NCBI GenBank assembly: GCA_034440615.1
Contig: JAOTOM010005140.1
Location: 130,001-194,000 of the forward strand
Length of the DNA: 64,000 nt
Source of the DNA: Ashinkailepas kermadecensis
Lineage: Eukaryota; Arthropoda; Thecostraca; Neolepadidae
Direction of reading: 5' to 3'
The first letter of the stretch is position 1; each line of letters starts with the position of its first letter. The notes below the pieces were generated by a model, which had not been told where the DNA came from, searched no databases, and worked only from the letters and a program-made list of their open reading frames with translations. Below are positions 47,042 to 61,009 of the stretch, piece after piece. Position numbers and translations under genes: made by a program.

Positions 47042-47639
47042 GGCACCAATATCGCAGCGCTGACTACGAAGCCGCCAATTTCCATACCGATCCGACTACC
47101 TGACGTTGCCGACGGCAGAAAGCAGCTTGCGTCGATTTCGACGCCCAACTGGCTGGGACGGACCGGTGGATTCAGCCAAGGCGGGCGTTGATGACGTCAC
47201 ATCGCAGGATGATGACGTCACCCGGCGTGGGCGAGCTATGGCGCCAAGGTTTGTTCATGGCTGCCCCCTCCCCTCGCCAACACGGTCAGGCGCCTTTGCC
47301 GAGGCTGGTGGCGCCCTTCCCCATTATTTTAGCGAAAGGCGGCTCTTGCACGAGAGCCAGAGGGACTGCATAATCATAATTCTACGTTTTGCTTGCATGC
47401 ATTTTTATCACCAGAATGGATTCAAAGCAAAAAATGGCACTCCTAACATGAAAAGATTGTGAATTTCAATCGCACATTAGTGTGGTAATGTTAGTCATAA
47501 AGTCATACAGTATTCAGACTTAATAAGAGTCACATGGGGCCGATTCAGGTAAAGGGAGGACACTATAAATCTGTACAAAACGATATTTATCACCCCACCA
47601 ATACCACACTCTAAATTCCAAAGAAATAAACCACTTACA
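47042..47639. other. GC-rich segment with paired CRE-like sites, then spacer
   Basis: 47080-47380 is GC-rich and holds two perfect TGACGTCA octamers (listed separately). Open frames here have no recognised motif. From 47380 the sequence is AT-rich spacer. Confidence 0.5.
47192..47220. promoter_or_regulatory. Two CRE-like TGACGTCA octamers, 21 bp apart
   Basis: Perfect palindromic octamers at 47192-47199 and 47213-47220, both preceded by GATGA or TTGA. TGACGTCA is the consensus for CREB/ATF-family bZIP factors. A GGCGTGGGCG box follows at about 47223. It is 8.4 kb upstream of malic enzyme exon 1. Function is inferred only. Confidence 0.4.
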
Positions 47640-49095
47640 TCCTACACACCTACTAATACCTATCTAGCCCTATTCACTCGATCTTGCGTAACACACCCGC
47701 GGATCGAGTGCTCCATCAATTATTTTCAACTCCATCCATGTCTGCTTAATGGGGCCTGCAACGTGTACACCTATTGGGATAAATCTCACCCTACCCATCA
47801 CTAATTAGAACTAAAAAAAAGATTCCCAACCTAAACAAAAATAATGTACACCCTGTTTGTGAATACATTCAGGGAGAGACTCCCCACATCAGCAGGCAAC
47901 ATATTCCATTGATCAACCACAATTTGACTGAAAACCTATTGTCGCTTAATTGTCCTACACCGTGACTTGTCTAACCTGAATTGACGACCCTTATGTAATA
48001 CTCTAGATGGAAGAGCATCATTCAGCTTAACCTTAGCTAGCCCCTTAAATAGTCACCACTTAATTCACCAAATCACCTCTATCACCATCACTTAATCTCC
48101 ACTTAAATCACAACTTAATCTCCTATACTTGATTGAGTACATATATAATGCCATAAGCCTTTCTTCATAGTCTAAGGTGCCCAGTCGACTGATGAGTCTA
48201 GTGGCTTTCAGCTGCCCTCTTTCTGGCATATCTATATCTCTTTCTAAGTAAGGTACATCATGCCTGTACAAAATATTCCAAGTTGTGTCTCGCATAAGCT
48301 GCGGCATAGGCTAAATACAGCTATTTCCATGACGTCCTTGCTCTTTTACCCTCACACTGCTATGAGTTATTACCAGCATTCTGATTGAACTGTTCGTAGC
48401 GGAAGTACATTGTTTTTTTCTGCTTTCAGATCATTTGAAACTAACACACCTAAGTCTCTTTCCTCTTCAAAAATATCCAGTTCCTTGCCTAGCATTGCAT
48501 ATCTGAAAGTCACGCCTCCAGACCTCAGATGCATAACCTCACACCTTTAATAGTTGAAAGACGTCTGCCATTGATCAGTCTACTTTTGTAGGTGCTCGAA
48601 ATCTAGTTGAATGCTGCTAGAGTGGTCACTACTGTTAGCCACTCCTACCAGCTTGATGCCATCAGCAAACATGAACACCCAATTCCTCAGCCCTACTTCA
48701 ATGTTCTTCACGAAGATGATAAAGGGAAGTAAGAGAACCTGGAACAGAGCCCTGTGGCACTCGACTCCGAACCGCCTTCCTATTCAGATTTGCATTCATT
48801 TAACACTACCCTTTGTTTTCGTCCCCTTAACCATGCTCCAATCTAACCAAGAACTTTTCGATCAATCGTGCTGCTCTAGTTGATGAATTAGACGCATAAG
48901 TGGAACTTTACCAAAAACTTTGCTAAAGTCTAAGTACACATCTATCCTGCTTTGATTGTCTACTTCTCTGGTTGGTTACTTCTCCATGAACTCCAGTAGG
49001 TTAGCTGAACAAGATCTCCCAGATCGAAATCCATGTTGAGTATCCCTTCAAAGGTCGTGCCTATCTAGATGAATTTGAACATTCTCTTCGACCAG
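47640..49095 (-). pseudogene. LINE ORF2 (reverse transcriptase to 3' UTR), decayed
   Basis: On the minus strand the blocks appear in order: QHGFRSGRSC, then DVYLDFSKVFGKVP, then RVPQGSV, then a degraded FADD box (FADG), then EEERDLGVLVSNDLK, then GTLDYEERLMAL and KYRRLSCDL, then QFRLDKSRCRTIKRQ and a 3' untranslated part that matches 49425-49570 in inverted orientation. Many stops and frameshifts. A minisatellite-like GGAGATTAAG expansion interrupts it near 48030-48100. The order and spacing are those of CR1/Jockey-type LINE reverse transcriptases. The clade is not resolved. Confidence 0.85.
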
Positions 49096-49619
49096 TGGGG
49101 AAATACTTATGGCATTAGATATGTCCTCACTCAAGTATAGGAGATTAAGGTGTGATATGATTGAAATGTATAAAATCACTAAAGGGCTAGATCAGGTCAA
49201 TCTTAATGCTGCCCTTCTATTTAGACTATCACATATGGGTCATCAATTCAGGTTAGACAAATCAAGGTGTAGAACAGTTAAGCGACAACAAGCCTTCAGT
49301 CATAGGATTGTTTATCAGTGGAATAGTCTGCCTGCTGATGTTGTGGGGAGTCTCTCATTGAATGTATTTTTTAAAAAATAGGGTGGATAGCTTTTTATGC
49401 TGCAACATCGTGTTTTTGAGTTCTAAGTAGTGATGGATGGGGTGAGATTTATGCTACGTAGGTGTGCACGGCACAGGCCCCTTTAAGCAGGCATGGATGG
49501 AGTCTGAAAATTATTGGTAGGGCACTCAAGCGACATGTGTTACACGGGATCGAGTGAATAAGGCTGGATAGGTAAGGTAGAAATGGATTGATGGATGGGC
49601 TCCACAACTCCTGAGCTCC

Positions 49620-49620
<1 letters not shown>
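49096..49620 (+). pseudogene. LINE ORF2 C-terminus and 3' UTR, same family, opposite strand
   Basis: An open frame from 49109 reads MALDMSSLKYRRLRCDMIEM, then GHQFRLDKSRCRTVKRQ, then VYQWNSLPADVVGSLSLNVF, and stops at 49381. It matches the C-terminal part of the minus copy. The following 3' part contains GGTGTGCACGGCACAGGCCC and CGGGATCGAGTGAATAAGGC, which also occur in the minus copy's 3' part. It ends in an (AT)n run. Confidence 0.88.

Positions 49621-49622
<2 letters not shown>

Positions 49623-49697
<75 letters not shown>
49623..49697. repeat. (AT)n microsatellite, ~75 bp
   Basis: Uninterrupted TA dinucleotides directly after the LINE fragment. Confidence 0.97.
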
Positions 49698-49699
<2 letters not shown>

Positions 49700-49898
49700 A
49701 TAAATAAATATTTAAAGTACATATAAAATACGTGACTACTATTTGATACAAGAAACAGGTTTCAGGGGACAACCGATGATGGTGTGATGGAGGTAATCCC
49801 CCCAAACAACTTCCTGCGCCAAGGGACTGCTACTGATTCTATATTTTTACGTGCGCCTTTATTATTTATTTCAAGCGCAAATGCTAAGATCAATTAGC

Positions 49899-51570
<1,672 letters not shown>

Positions 51571-52270
51571 ACGGGCTCCCCTGCTCGAGGCACCGGATCT
51601 GGCACCATACCACAGGACAGGACAGCAACAGGACAGAACAGCAACAGGGCAGGATGGATGCTGGACAGTCCACACAGGTCACAGGATCGGGCACAATACC
51701 ACAGGACAGGACAGGACAGCAACAGGACAAGATGGATGACGAATAGCCCACGACAGGTTACCGGATCGGGCACCATACCACAGGACAGGACAGCAACAGG
51801 ACAGAACAGCAACAGGACAGGACTGCAACAGGACAGGACTGCAACAGGGCAGGATGGATGATTGGCAGCCCACACAGGTCACAGGATCGGGCACAATACC
51901 ACAGGACAGGACAGCAACAGGGCAGGATGGATGACTGGCAGCCCACACAGGTCACAGGATCGGGCACCATACCACAGGACAGGACAGGACAGCAACAGGA
52001 CAAGATGGATGACGAGCAGCCCACGACAGGTCACCGGATCGGGCACAATACCACAGGACAGGAGAGGACAGCAACAGGACAGGATGGATGACGAGCAGCC
52101 CACACAGGTCACAGGATCGGGCACAATACCACAGGACAGGAGAGGACAGCAACAGGACAATATGGATGATGGATAGTCCACGACAGGTCACCGGATCGGG
52201 CATCATACCACAGGGCAGGACAGCAACAGGACAGGATGGATGATGGATAGTCAACGACAGGTCACAGGAT
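51571..52270. repeat. ~75-95-bp satellite built from ACAGGACAGGACAGCA
   Basis: GGATCGGGCACAATACCACA, GGACAGGACAGCAACAGGAC, AGGATGGATGACGAGCAGCC and CACACAGGTCACC recur about eight times, with variable numbers of the inner ACAGG pentamer, so unit length varies. The open frames across it are repetitive by-products. Confidence 0.92.
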
Positions 52271-53050
52271 ACTTATGTATCGACCTGAGCTGCGCTCTCT
52301 CGGCAGCCCCAAAAAGCATGCATCTCGGTCCGTCCAATTTTCGCGGAAGTGCAGAAATTTAGAAATAAGTAAAACCTCTCTCGGCGATTCAGCACAGTGC
52401 ATCCAAATTTGTGATGCGTGCACGATATTTGGCAGAGGAGTCCGATTGTGAAAATAGTATCTTCAATTTCGGCATAAGTGCATTGAAAAATCCACTTACT
52501 CGAAATGTGCTGCAAACTTCCCGAAACCTGGCTCATCTGCTGAATGTGCACTATGTCCAATGCACTATGTCCAATTACGATCGGTACCACGCTGTATTAT
52601 GGCTCTTCGTGTCTCACCAATTAGGATCGATACCACGCTGTGTCATGGTTCTTCATGTCTCACCACACACAATTTTCACATACGTGATGCAGCATAATTT
52701 ATTCAAATCACAGGAAAAGTAGGCTATTAATTGTACGGTGATGAAACAGCTCTCAGCTCTAATCCTGAGTGCAGAAGTTAGGACATTAAACGCTATAACA
52801 AAACAAAAGTTGTTAAGGTTACAAAATGGTGACGATCGGACCGGGCCCGGCCGTTCTGATGAAGTTTTGTCGTGTATACACTGGAGTAGGCTGATTCGGG
52901 CTGGGCCCTCGTACGTAATAACCATACACACAGCCGAGTCCAATAATGGTGTGAACGTCCAACTGTAATTAGGCACAACAGCTGGGCTGAGCAGCGCCGA
53001 TGGACGCCCACTTGGGCCGTGCTTGGAACCAATTAAGCCTAGCTCGCCCA
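52271..53050. other. Upstream spacer
   Basis: CTGAATGTGCACTATGTCCAATGCACTATGTCC and two copies of ATCGATACCACGCTGTRTYATG near 52580-52645 are small duplications. No gene seen. Confidence 0.5.
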
Positions 53051-53900
53051 GGGGAGGTGCGAGTTCACGTCGTGGACAGATATGGTTAGCGAGGTTCACC
53101 GGCGATCGCAGCCGAGATGTCGAACTTCGCAGGCTCTGACAGTGCACCCTCGGCGTGCCCTTCCTCCAGTGGCACCGTTCCCGTGACCCTGCACCCCAGC
53201 TCGGGTCGGCCCAATGTGGGCCGGCTGTATCGAGGCAACACGACCTCATTACAGCCAGCTGTTGGCCAACAGCTGGCGACACAGCAGGGGCCACCTGTGC
53301 GCGTGCCAGCCGCGCCTGGTCCAAATCGGCAGCAATCCTTGCCAGACGAGAGCGCCACCGTCACTAGTGCCACGGACCAGACCGAACGGAACTAGGGACA
53401 CCCGAGACAGACGGGGGACACTGCGGCAGCGGTGGGATCCGACTGGGAGGTGCACCACGGCAGCGGTGGGATCCGACTGGGAGGTGCACCACGGCAGCGG
53501 AGAGGCACCACGAACGAGTCCGGGGCACTGGGTCGACACACACCACTCACAGCAAGAAGGCACGCGCCGGCAGCCCTATCATCTCGACCAGCGAGGCAGC
53601 ACAGTAGCAGTGGCACACACCGCCGCAGCGGCAATCGATTTGCCGGCTGGGCGCACGCGCCAAACCATTGTAAATATAGAGTTGGGCAGCCAGCGGCCCT
53701 GCGGGTCGGATCAACACACGTCGCGTCACAGCCGCACCACCGACTGGCTGGCGTTGAGTGTCACCTCAGCCGTCTCAGGAGTGCTGTCTGTGACACAGCA
53801 GCTTGATCTGACCTGTGCCGGCAGATGGCCGGGGCCGAGCTTGTGGCAGGCGGTGGAATCAGGACGCGCTAGCAAAAAAAACTGACTTGGCACACCGACT
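53051..53900. other. GC- and CpG-rich block, possible promoter or first exon
   Basis: A compact CpG-rich block. On the plus strand an ATG at 53117 in good context (GCCGAGATGT) opens a 92-codon frame beginning MSNFAGSDSAPSACPSSSGT, Ser/Pro/Thr/Gln-rich, of the kind seen at disordered N-termini. Longer frames (about 223 codons) exist on both strands but look like by-products of the base composition. A 37-bp direct duplication (GGCAGCGGTGGGATCCGACT) lies at 53424-53497. I recognise no domain. Confidence 0.35.
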
Positions 53901-56900
53901 GGGTGGTGAACTTGTATCATTTGGTGCCCCAATGTACGTACGCTTGTGAGTGTAGTTGATGTAATGAATACTAGCGCGGCCGGTTTTGACAATCGTGCAG
54001 TAGGACACAAATTCAAGGAATGATGGTACTTCGCAGTATATGCAAATTGCAAAATAGTGCAGATTTATGTAAAAGTTTACACAGAGGTGAAAAGCCTGCT
54101 ACTCGGCCACAAGCGTAGATGAGATATTTGAAAAATGTATGCAATTATGATGACAACTTACCTTACTATATTATCATTGAGTATGGATTATATTTATCAT
54201 GAGGCCGTTTTTTCTTCTTAACATTCCCAGTCAATTTGTGTTTCATTACCACCCAAACATACAACCGTACTCGTCATCTTATTTCAGTACATGATTCATA
54301 GGCATACCGAAGTAATTTAGTAGCTATGATCGAAGTGACAGGGGGGGGGGGGGGCTGAAAAAAAACGCTACCACGGGAGGTAAAGCCAATGGGCTTTGAC
54401 ATGGCGTGGTAGGCATGTCGCCTACGAAGTGTCACGATCCAGAGACTGAAACAGACGAAACAGTTTCGTTTTACGGTGCAGTTTGTTTTCAAAGCTTGCT
54501 TTAGTGTGTACGAATCTAGGTAAATACCTAGGCGCTGCTGAAGCTGCACTTCTAGTGTAAGCTTGCGTAAATGGTGTTTTCTCTCTATGGGTCAGGAACA
54601 GTATTTTAAGCGTGGTCTTGTCTTCGATGATGGCCGCCAAGATTATTATTATCTCTGGGAAATTATCCGCACCTTTTTTTCCCAAAGATGAATGGAGTTT
54701 GACAATGACTGCCATCTCCTTGCTGATTGCTTATGCTTATGGGAACATGGAACATGGCCATGGAAAGTACAAAAAGGAATTTATGTTGATAGAAAAAAAA
54801 TAAATCACCCTGTTCAACTTGGAATGCTGCACAATTCCCCACAAATCCAGGATTCAGATGCAAAGAACATTTGGTAAACTTGCAGTTTAAAGTAATTTTT
54901 TTATTATTTAATTTTATTTTTCCAATGCAATGTTTATGAATGTTGTTAGCATGAAGCAACCATTCATTTCCTCTGTAAATGCATCCTTATCAGCTTGGAG
55001 GCAAAATAACGCCTAAAAATGGGCTTGGAATTTGGTAATATAGCTAAAACGTAACGTTCAAAAAAAGAATAAAAGTAACACATCCTAACCTAGCTTAGCC
55101 TAACCTTCCATGCAAGGAAATATTTTTTTTTAATACAAATTTTCAAAATAACATAACGAAATGACGATTCGAAGTCGTTCCACTCCATATCGCACAAAGT
55201 TTAAAATGGCGATAGGACATCGATAAAATTGCCATAATCACCAAACTCATAGCCCAGGTGCGCAAAAGAACAGTGCATCTAACCCAGTTGTCCGTTTTGA
55301 TCTATCATAAAACCTGATTTTAGCTGGGTGGTCAAAGTCGGACAAAAATTCGATTTTTGGCCAGGGCATTCCGACGAGGGTAGATCAAACTTTTTCGGGT
55401 CAATCGAGGTCAGATCAGGGTTTTGGGGTAACGTCTTAATTTGACTCCGATAGGACTTGAAAAAAAGGTAGATCAAGCGGTTTTTGGACCCATATTCAAA
55501 CTTGGCGCGCAAAGTGGGGTGAAGGCATGATGGTACAACATCCTCTGTAGCTCTAGAAATACTTTCCATAAATCTTGATAGAAATGCTCTACATTCACTT
55601 TTGCACAGTTAATTTAATATTGTATATAATTATCCAGAGTGGAACTATTCGACGTAGAATTTCACGGCGAGTCTGCCCGTAAAATCGATTTTTGAAATCG
55701 GACAATTAGGGCGCCCTCTAGAAGCAAAACAAAACGAATTAGTGTAATGCTATGGGAAAACGTTATTGTCGCATAACACGTTAACAATGGGAAATTTTAG
55801 CAGTGATGGCATTGCAGGAAGGTGCTACAATCAATTAGAATGATTTCGTGTAAGAAAATCCAAAATCAGCCGGTTACTCTTCGAGGTATTCGCGTTTCCA
55901 AATTTCCCGACACACGAAGTGTGAAAAAAATGCCTTCACGTCCAATTTTGCGTGTTCTGGATGGCAAACTAAGAGATATATCTGAATGCGGATTCCTGCG
56001 ACGTCTAGGACTGGTATTTGGCTATCAGTCCTCAAACGTACAATGATCGCAATTGGTAACTGGTACAGAGCACCAAAATATGCATTTTTCCCCAAAATTG
56101 AAAATTCGTAGCCTCATAGCTCGCTGAGTTTTGTGAATTTGAAGTCGCAGATTCCGGACTTTAGTTTGTGCCTTAGGGCCTTACGAAACAGAATAAAAAG
56201 GACTAAAAACAACTTTGTTTGTTATTTTGGTTTAAAGGCCTTGAAAAGGGTGATCCTTTAGGCCCATAAAAAAAAACTTTAAAAAAGCAACATTTTCCTT
56301 TACATTGTCGTATCGGGCACATTAAACGGATTGGTTCGTGAAAATTAAAAAAAATACGAAAACAACACTGAAAAACTTCACGAGTTTAAATTGTGAAAGT
56401 AGAATTTCGGAAAAACACAAAGGTTTTTGCCTCTAGATCATCATTTTTCATCGCACGCATAAATTGGTGACCGATTCGTGATCAGCACGTCAAACTGGAC
56501 CAGAAACACATGTTGAAAAATGTTCGACCTAATTATAAAAAGTTAATTCTGAGCAATTTTCGGAAGTCACCCGAAACGTACGTACATGTGATGAATTTTC
56601 ACGGGCAAAGTTACCAACCAATTAAAAAAGAAGAAAAAATTGTATTCCTCTGAGAGAAAAAGGCGCCCTCATCGAAGGATAGGATCCACTTGGGCCTAGC
56701 CCTTTGGAAAGGCCCAAGTGCATCCCGCCCTTTCAATTTTTTCAGCCGGAGGCACCCCTCCAGGCACTTTCGAGGTGGCGTCCCTCCAAAGAAATTGCGC
56801 CCATTCAGACAAGTGCTCTCCAATCACAATTCCTTGATCACCCCTGATTACAACATTGCTTTGTTGCGGTTAGGGACTCCACTGAAAGAAAGCGGCATCT

Positions 56901-57000
56901 GCGGCATCTGCGCATTTGCGCATCAAAGAAAGCGGCATCTGCGCAGGTTATGACAGATTTCTTGGTGGAGCTACTGGTCAAATACAATATTAGTTCTCGC
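53901..57000. other. Long spacer with no recognised gene
   Basis: About 3.1 kb, AT-rich. A G-run at 54341-54354. A small duplication GAAAGCGGCATCTGCG at 56885-56945. A GGCGCCCTC / GGCCCAAGTG inverted pair near 56690-56715. No protein motif seen. Confidence 0.5.
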
Positions 57001-58560
<1,560 letters not shown>

Positions 58561-59039
58561 GTCATGTGAGATCTGTGTAGTTGCTTCCAGCGTGTTCAGT
58601 ACAGACAGAAACATTTGTAGTAATTGATTCGAACGAGCATATACCCGTCGCTGAATGCGGATTCGAATACGTCTCTGGCAAACTCGTCGTTGAATAAATA
58701 CATGAATACGACGTTAACTTGACGTAAGTGCTTAAAGCTGGCCAAGATGCCCCTCCATAGTCTTGAACATACCCAAGGACACCCAGAGTCACCTTTGTTC
58801 AAGATGTATCGATATATGCGTACAAGGGCGTCGCCACCGTGGGGGGGGGGGCGGGGGGGCAGTCGCCCCCCTGCCGTGAAACTGGGGGGCGCCGCCCCCC
58901 TGAAATTTGAGGAGGCCCCTATCCACAAATGCACAGCAAAAAAGGTGAGCAAGGAGGCCGACGGGACAGAATATCATGCTGTCAATGAGGCCTCAAGACT
59001 GACGAGGCCACCAGGATATATAATCAGGTCTCTATAAGA
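58561..59039. other. Spacer with GGGGGCGCCGCCCCCC-type repeat end
   Basis: At 58825-58925 AGGGCGTCGCCACC, a G-run and GGGGGGCGCCGCCCCCCTGA resemble the start of a MITE-like dispersed repeat. No matching right end with a target duplication was found. Confidence 0.5.
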
Positions 59040-60965
59040 GACGTAGAACAGAGATTGGGAGGAGGCCCCCATGACGAAAAGGAGGCCCCAAGACGTAGAA
59101 CAGAGATTGGGAGGAGGCCCCCAGGACGAAAAGGAGGCCCCAGGACAAAAAGGATGCCCCAGAACGCAAAGGAAGCCACCAAGACGTAGAACAGAGATTG
59201 GGATGAGGTCCCCAGGACAAAAAGGAGGCCCCAGGACGAAAAGGAGGCCACCAGGACGAAAAGGAGGCCACCAGGACGAAAAGGAGGCCACTAAGACGTA
59301 GAACAGAGATTGTGAGCTGGCCCCCAGAACGAAAAGGAGGCCCCCAGGACGAAAAGGATGCCCCAGAACGCAAAGGAAGCCCCCCAAGACGTAGAACAGA
59401 GATTGGGAGGAGGCCCCCAGGACTAAAAGGAGGCCCCAGGACGAAAAGGAGGCCCCTAGAACGAAAAGGATGCACCCAAGGATGAAAAGGAGGCCCCTAA
59501 GACGTAGAACAGAGATAGGAAGGTAGCCCCCAGGACGAAAATGAGACCCCAGCACGAAAAGGAGGCCTTCAGGACGGAAAGGATGCCACCGAGACGGGCA
59601 AGAAGCCACCCAGGTTAGACGAAAAGGCTTCCGATGGGTGGCAGTATATTCTTAAGTTGGAAAACGAGGCCCCCAAGACGGAAGAGGATGCCCCTGCAAT
59701 ATCAAATTAAGACCTGATAGGGGAGACTTCTCCGGACGCAATGGGGGCCCCAAGACGGGTAAGAAGGTCTCCGCAGGAATGAGAGAAGGCCACCGAGACC
59801 AGCCAGATGAGGCCCATATTTTGGAAGAGGAGGAACCTGGAAGAGAAGATCTAGGACTAGGACGCAAAAGCACCCTGCTAAGAGGATAATGAGGCTCCAG
59901 ACACAGATAAGGAGGCACCCATGACGTGAGAGGAGGCCCCTAATTTGAAAAAGGAGTCACCTAGGAGAGGGTAGGAGTCCCCAGAAATCAAGAGAGTGTC
60001 AAAAATGGCACGGAGGCAACCAGGATTGCAAAAGAGGCTCCAACACCGGAAAGGAGGCCCCAGAATATGAGAGGAGGCCCTAAGACGGAAAAGGAAGCCA
60101 TTGGATATGAGATGAGGTTTCGGAGACGCAAAAGCAGGCCCCAAACGGGTGAGGTTCCACCGAGATAGAAAAGGATGATCCAGAGACGTGGCAGGAGGCA
60201 CCTAATTCGGAAGAGAACGACACAAGATTGGAAATGAGACCCCATGATGAACGAGGAGGCCCCTAAAATAGGAGAGAAAGGCCATTGGATAAGAGAGACG
60301 GCTCCCGAGCGGAAAAGAAGGCTCGAAGACGGCTAAGAAGGTCCCCGGGAAATAACAAGGCCACTAAGATAGCAAAGGCTGCCAGTAATTTGGCAGAGGA
60401 GGCGCCTGGGAGAGAAGAGGAGTCCACCAGGAGATAAGAGACCACCCCTAAGATGGGTAAAGATCGAATCCAGAGCGCAGAGCAGGAGAACGCAGAGCAG
60501 GAGGCCCCCAAGACGTGAGAGGAGGCCCCTAATTTGAAAAAGAAGGCCTCTAGAAGATAAATGAGGCACCTGCCGGACTCGAGAAGGAGTAGGTCTCCAG
60601 GACCAAATGAGGCCCCGAAGACCGGAAAGAGTTCCCAGGAAATGAGAGGAGGCCCTTAAGATGGGAGTGATAGCAGGTATGGAAGGAGGTGAGGTTTCCA
60701 AAATTGAAGATCCCTCAAGACGGGTAAGGCTTTGCCAGGATAAAGGAGGAGGGACACGAGGCGTGGCAAGAGGCTCCTAATTTGGCAGAGAATGCCCCTC
60801 GAAGATGAGAGGAAGCCCCATGCCATGTTAAAGGGGCCCCAGAATGCAAGAGGAGGCCCTCCAAGACGGGAGAGGAGGACCATTGAATATGGAGGAGGGT
60901 AGGACACACAAGGAGACATCGAAAACCGGTAAAAGGGCTCTAGGAAACGAGACGACGCGACAGGA
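59040..60965. repeat. Degenerate 19-22-nt tandem array (GGAGGCCCCCAGGACGAAAA)
   Basis: Roughly 90 diverged units. Between 59040 and 59520 a higher-order unit of about 50-110 bp is marked by AAGACGTAGAACAGAGATTG, present six times. The minus strand stays open for up to 211 codons because the period is near 21. The reading is a repeated Pro/Gly/Phe/Leu heptad with no known domain. Confidence 0.88.
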
Positions 60966-61009
60966 GGCCTATAATTTGCAAGAAGAACCCCCTAAGAAAT
61001 AGTAAGAGT

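Noticed and set aside
47640..49620. 5' inversion (twin priming) of one LINE
   Set aside because: Both orientations have their own C-terminus and 3' untranslated part, so there are two copies.
52653..53324. 223-codon minus frame over the GC-rich block
   Set aside because: High GC keeps several frames open on both strands. No recognised motif or splice structure.
58974..60701. Pro/Gly/Phe-rich minus frames up to 211 codons
   Set aside because: Explained by a degenerate 19-22-nt array close to 21 nt in period, with stops accumulating randomly. No known domain.
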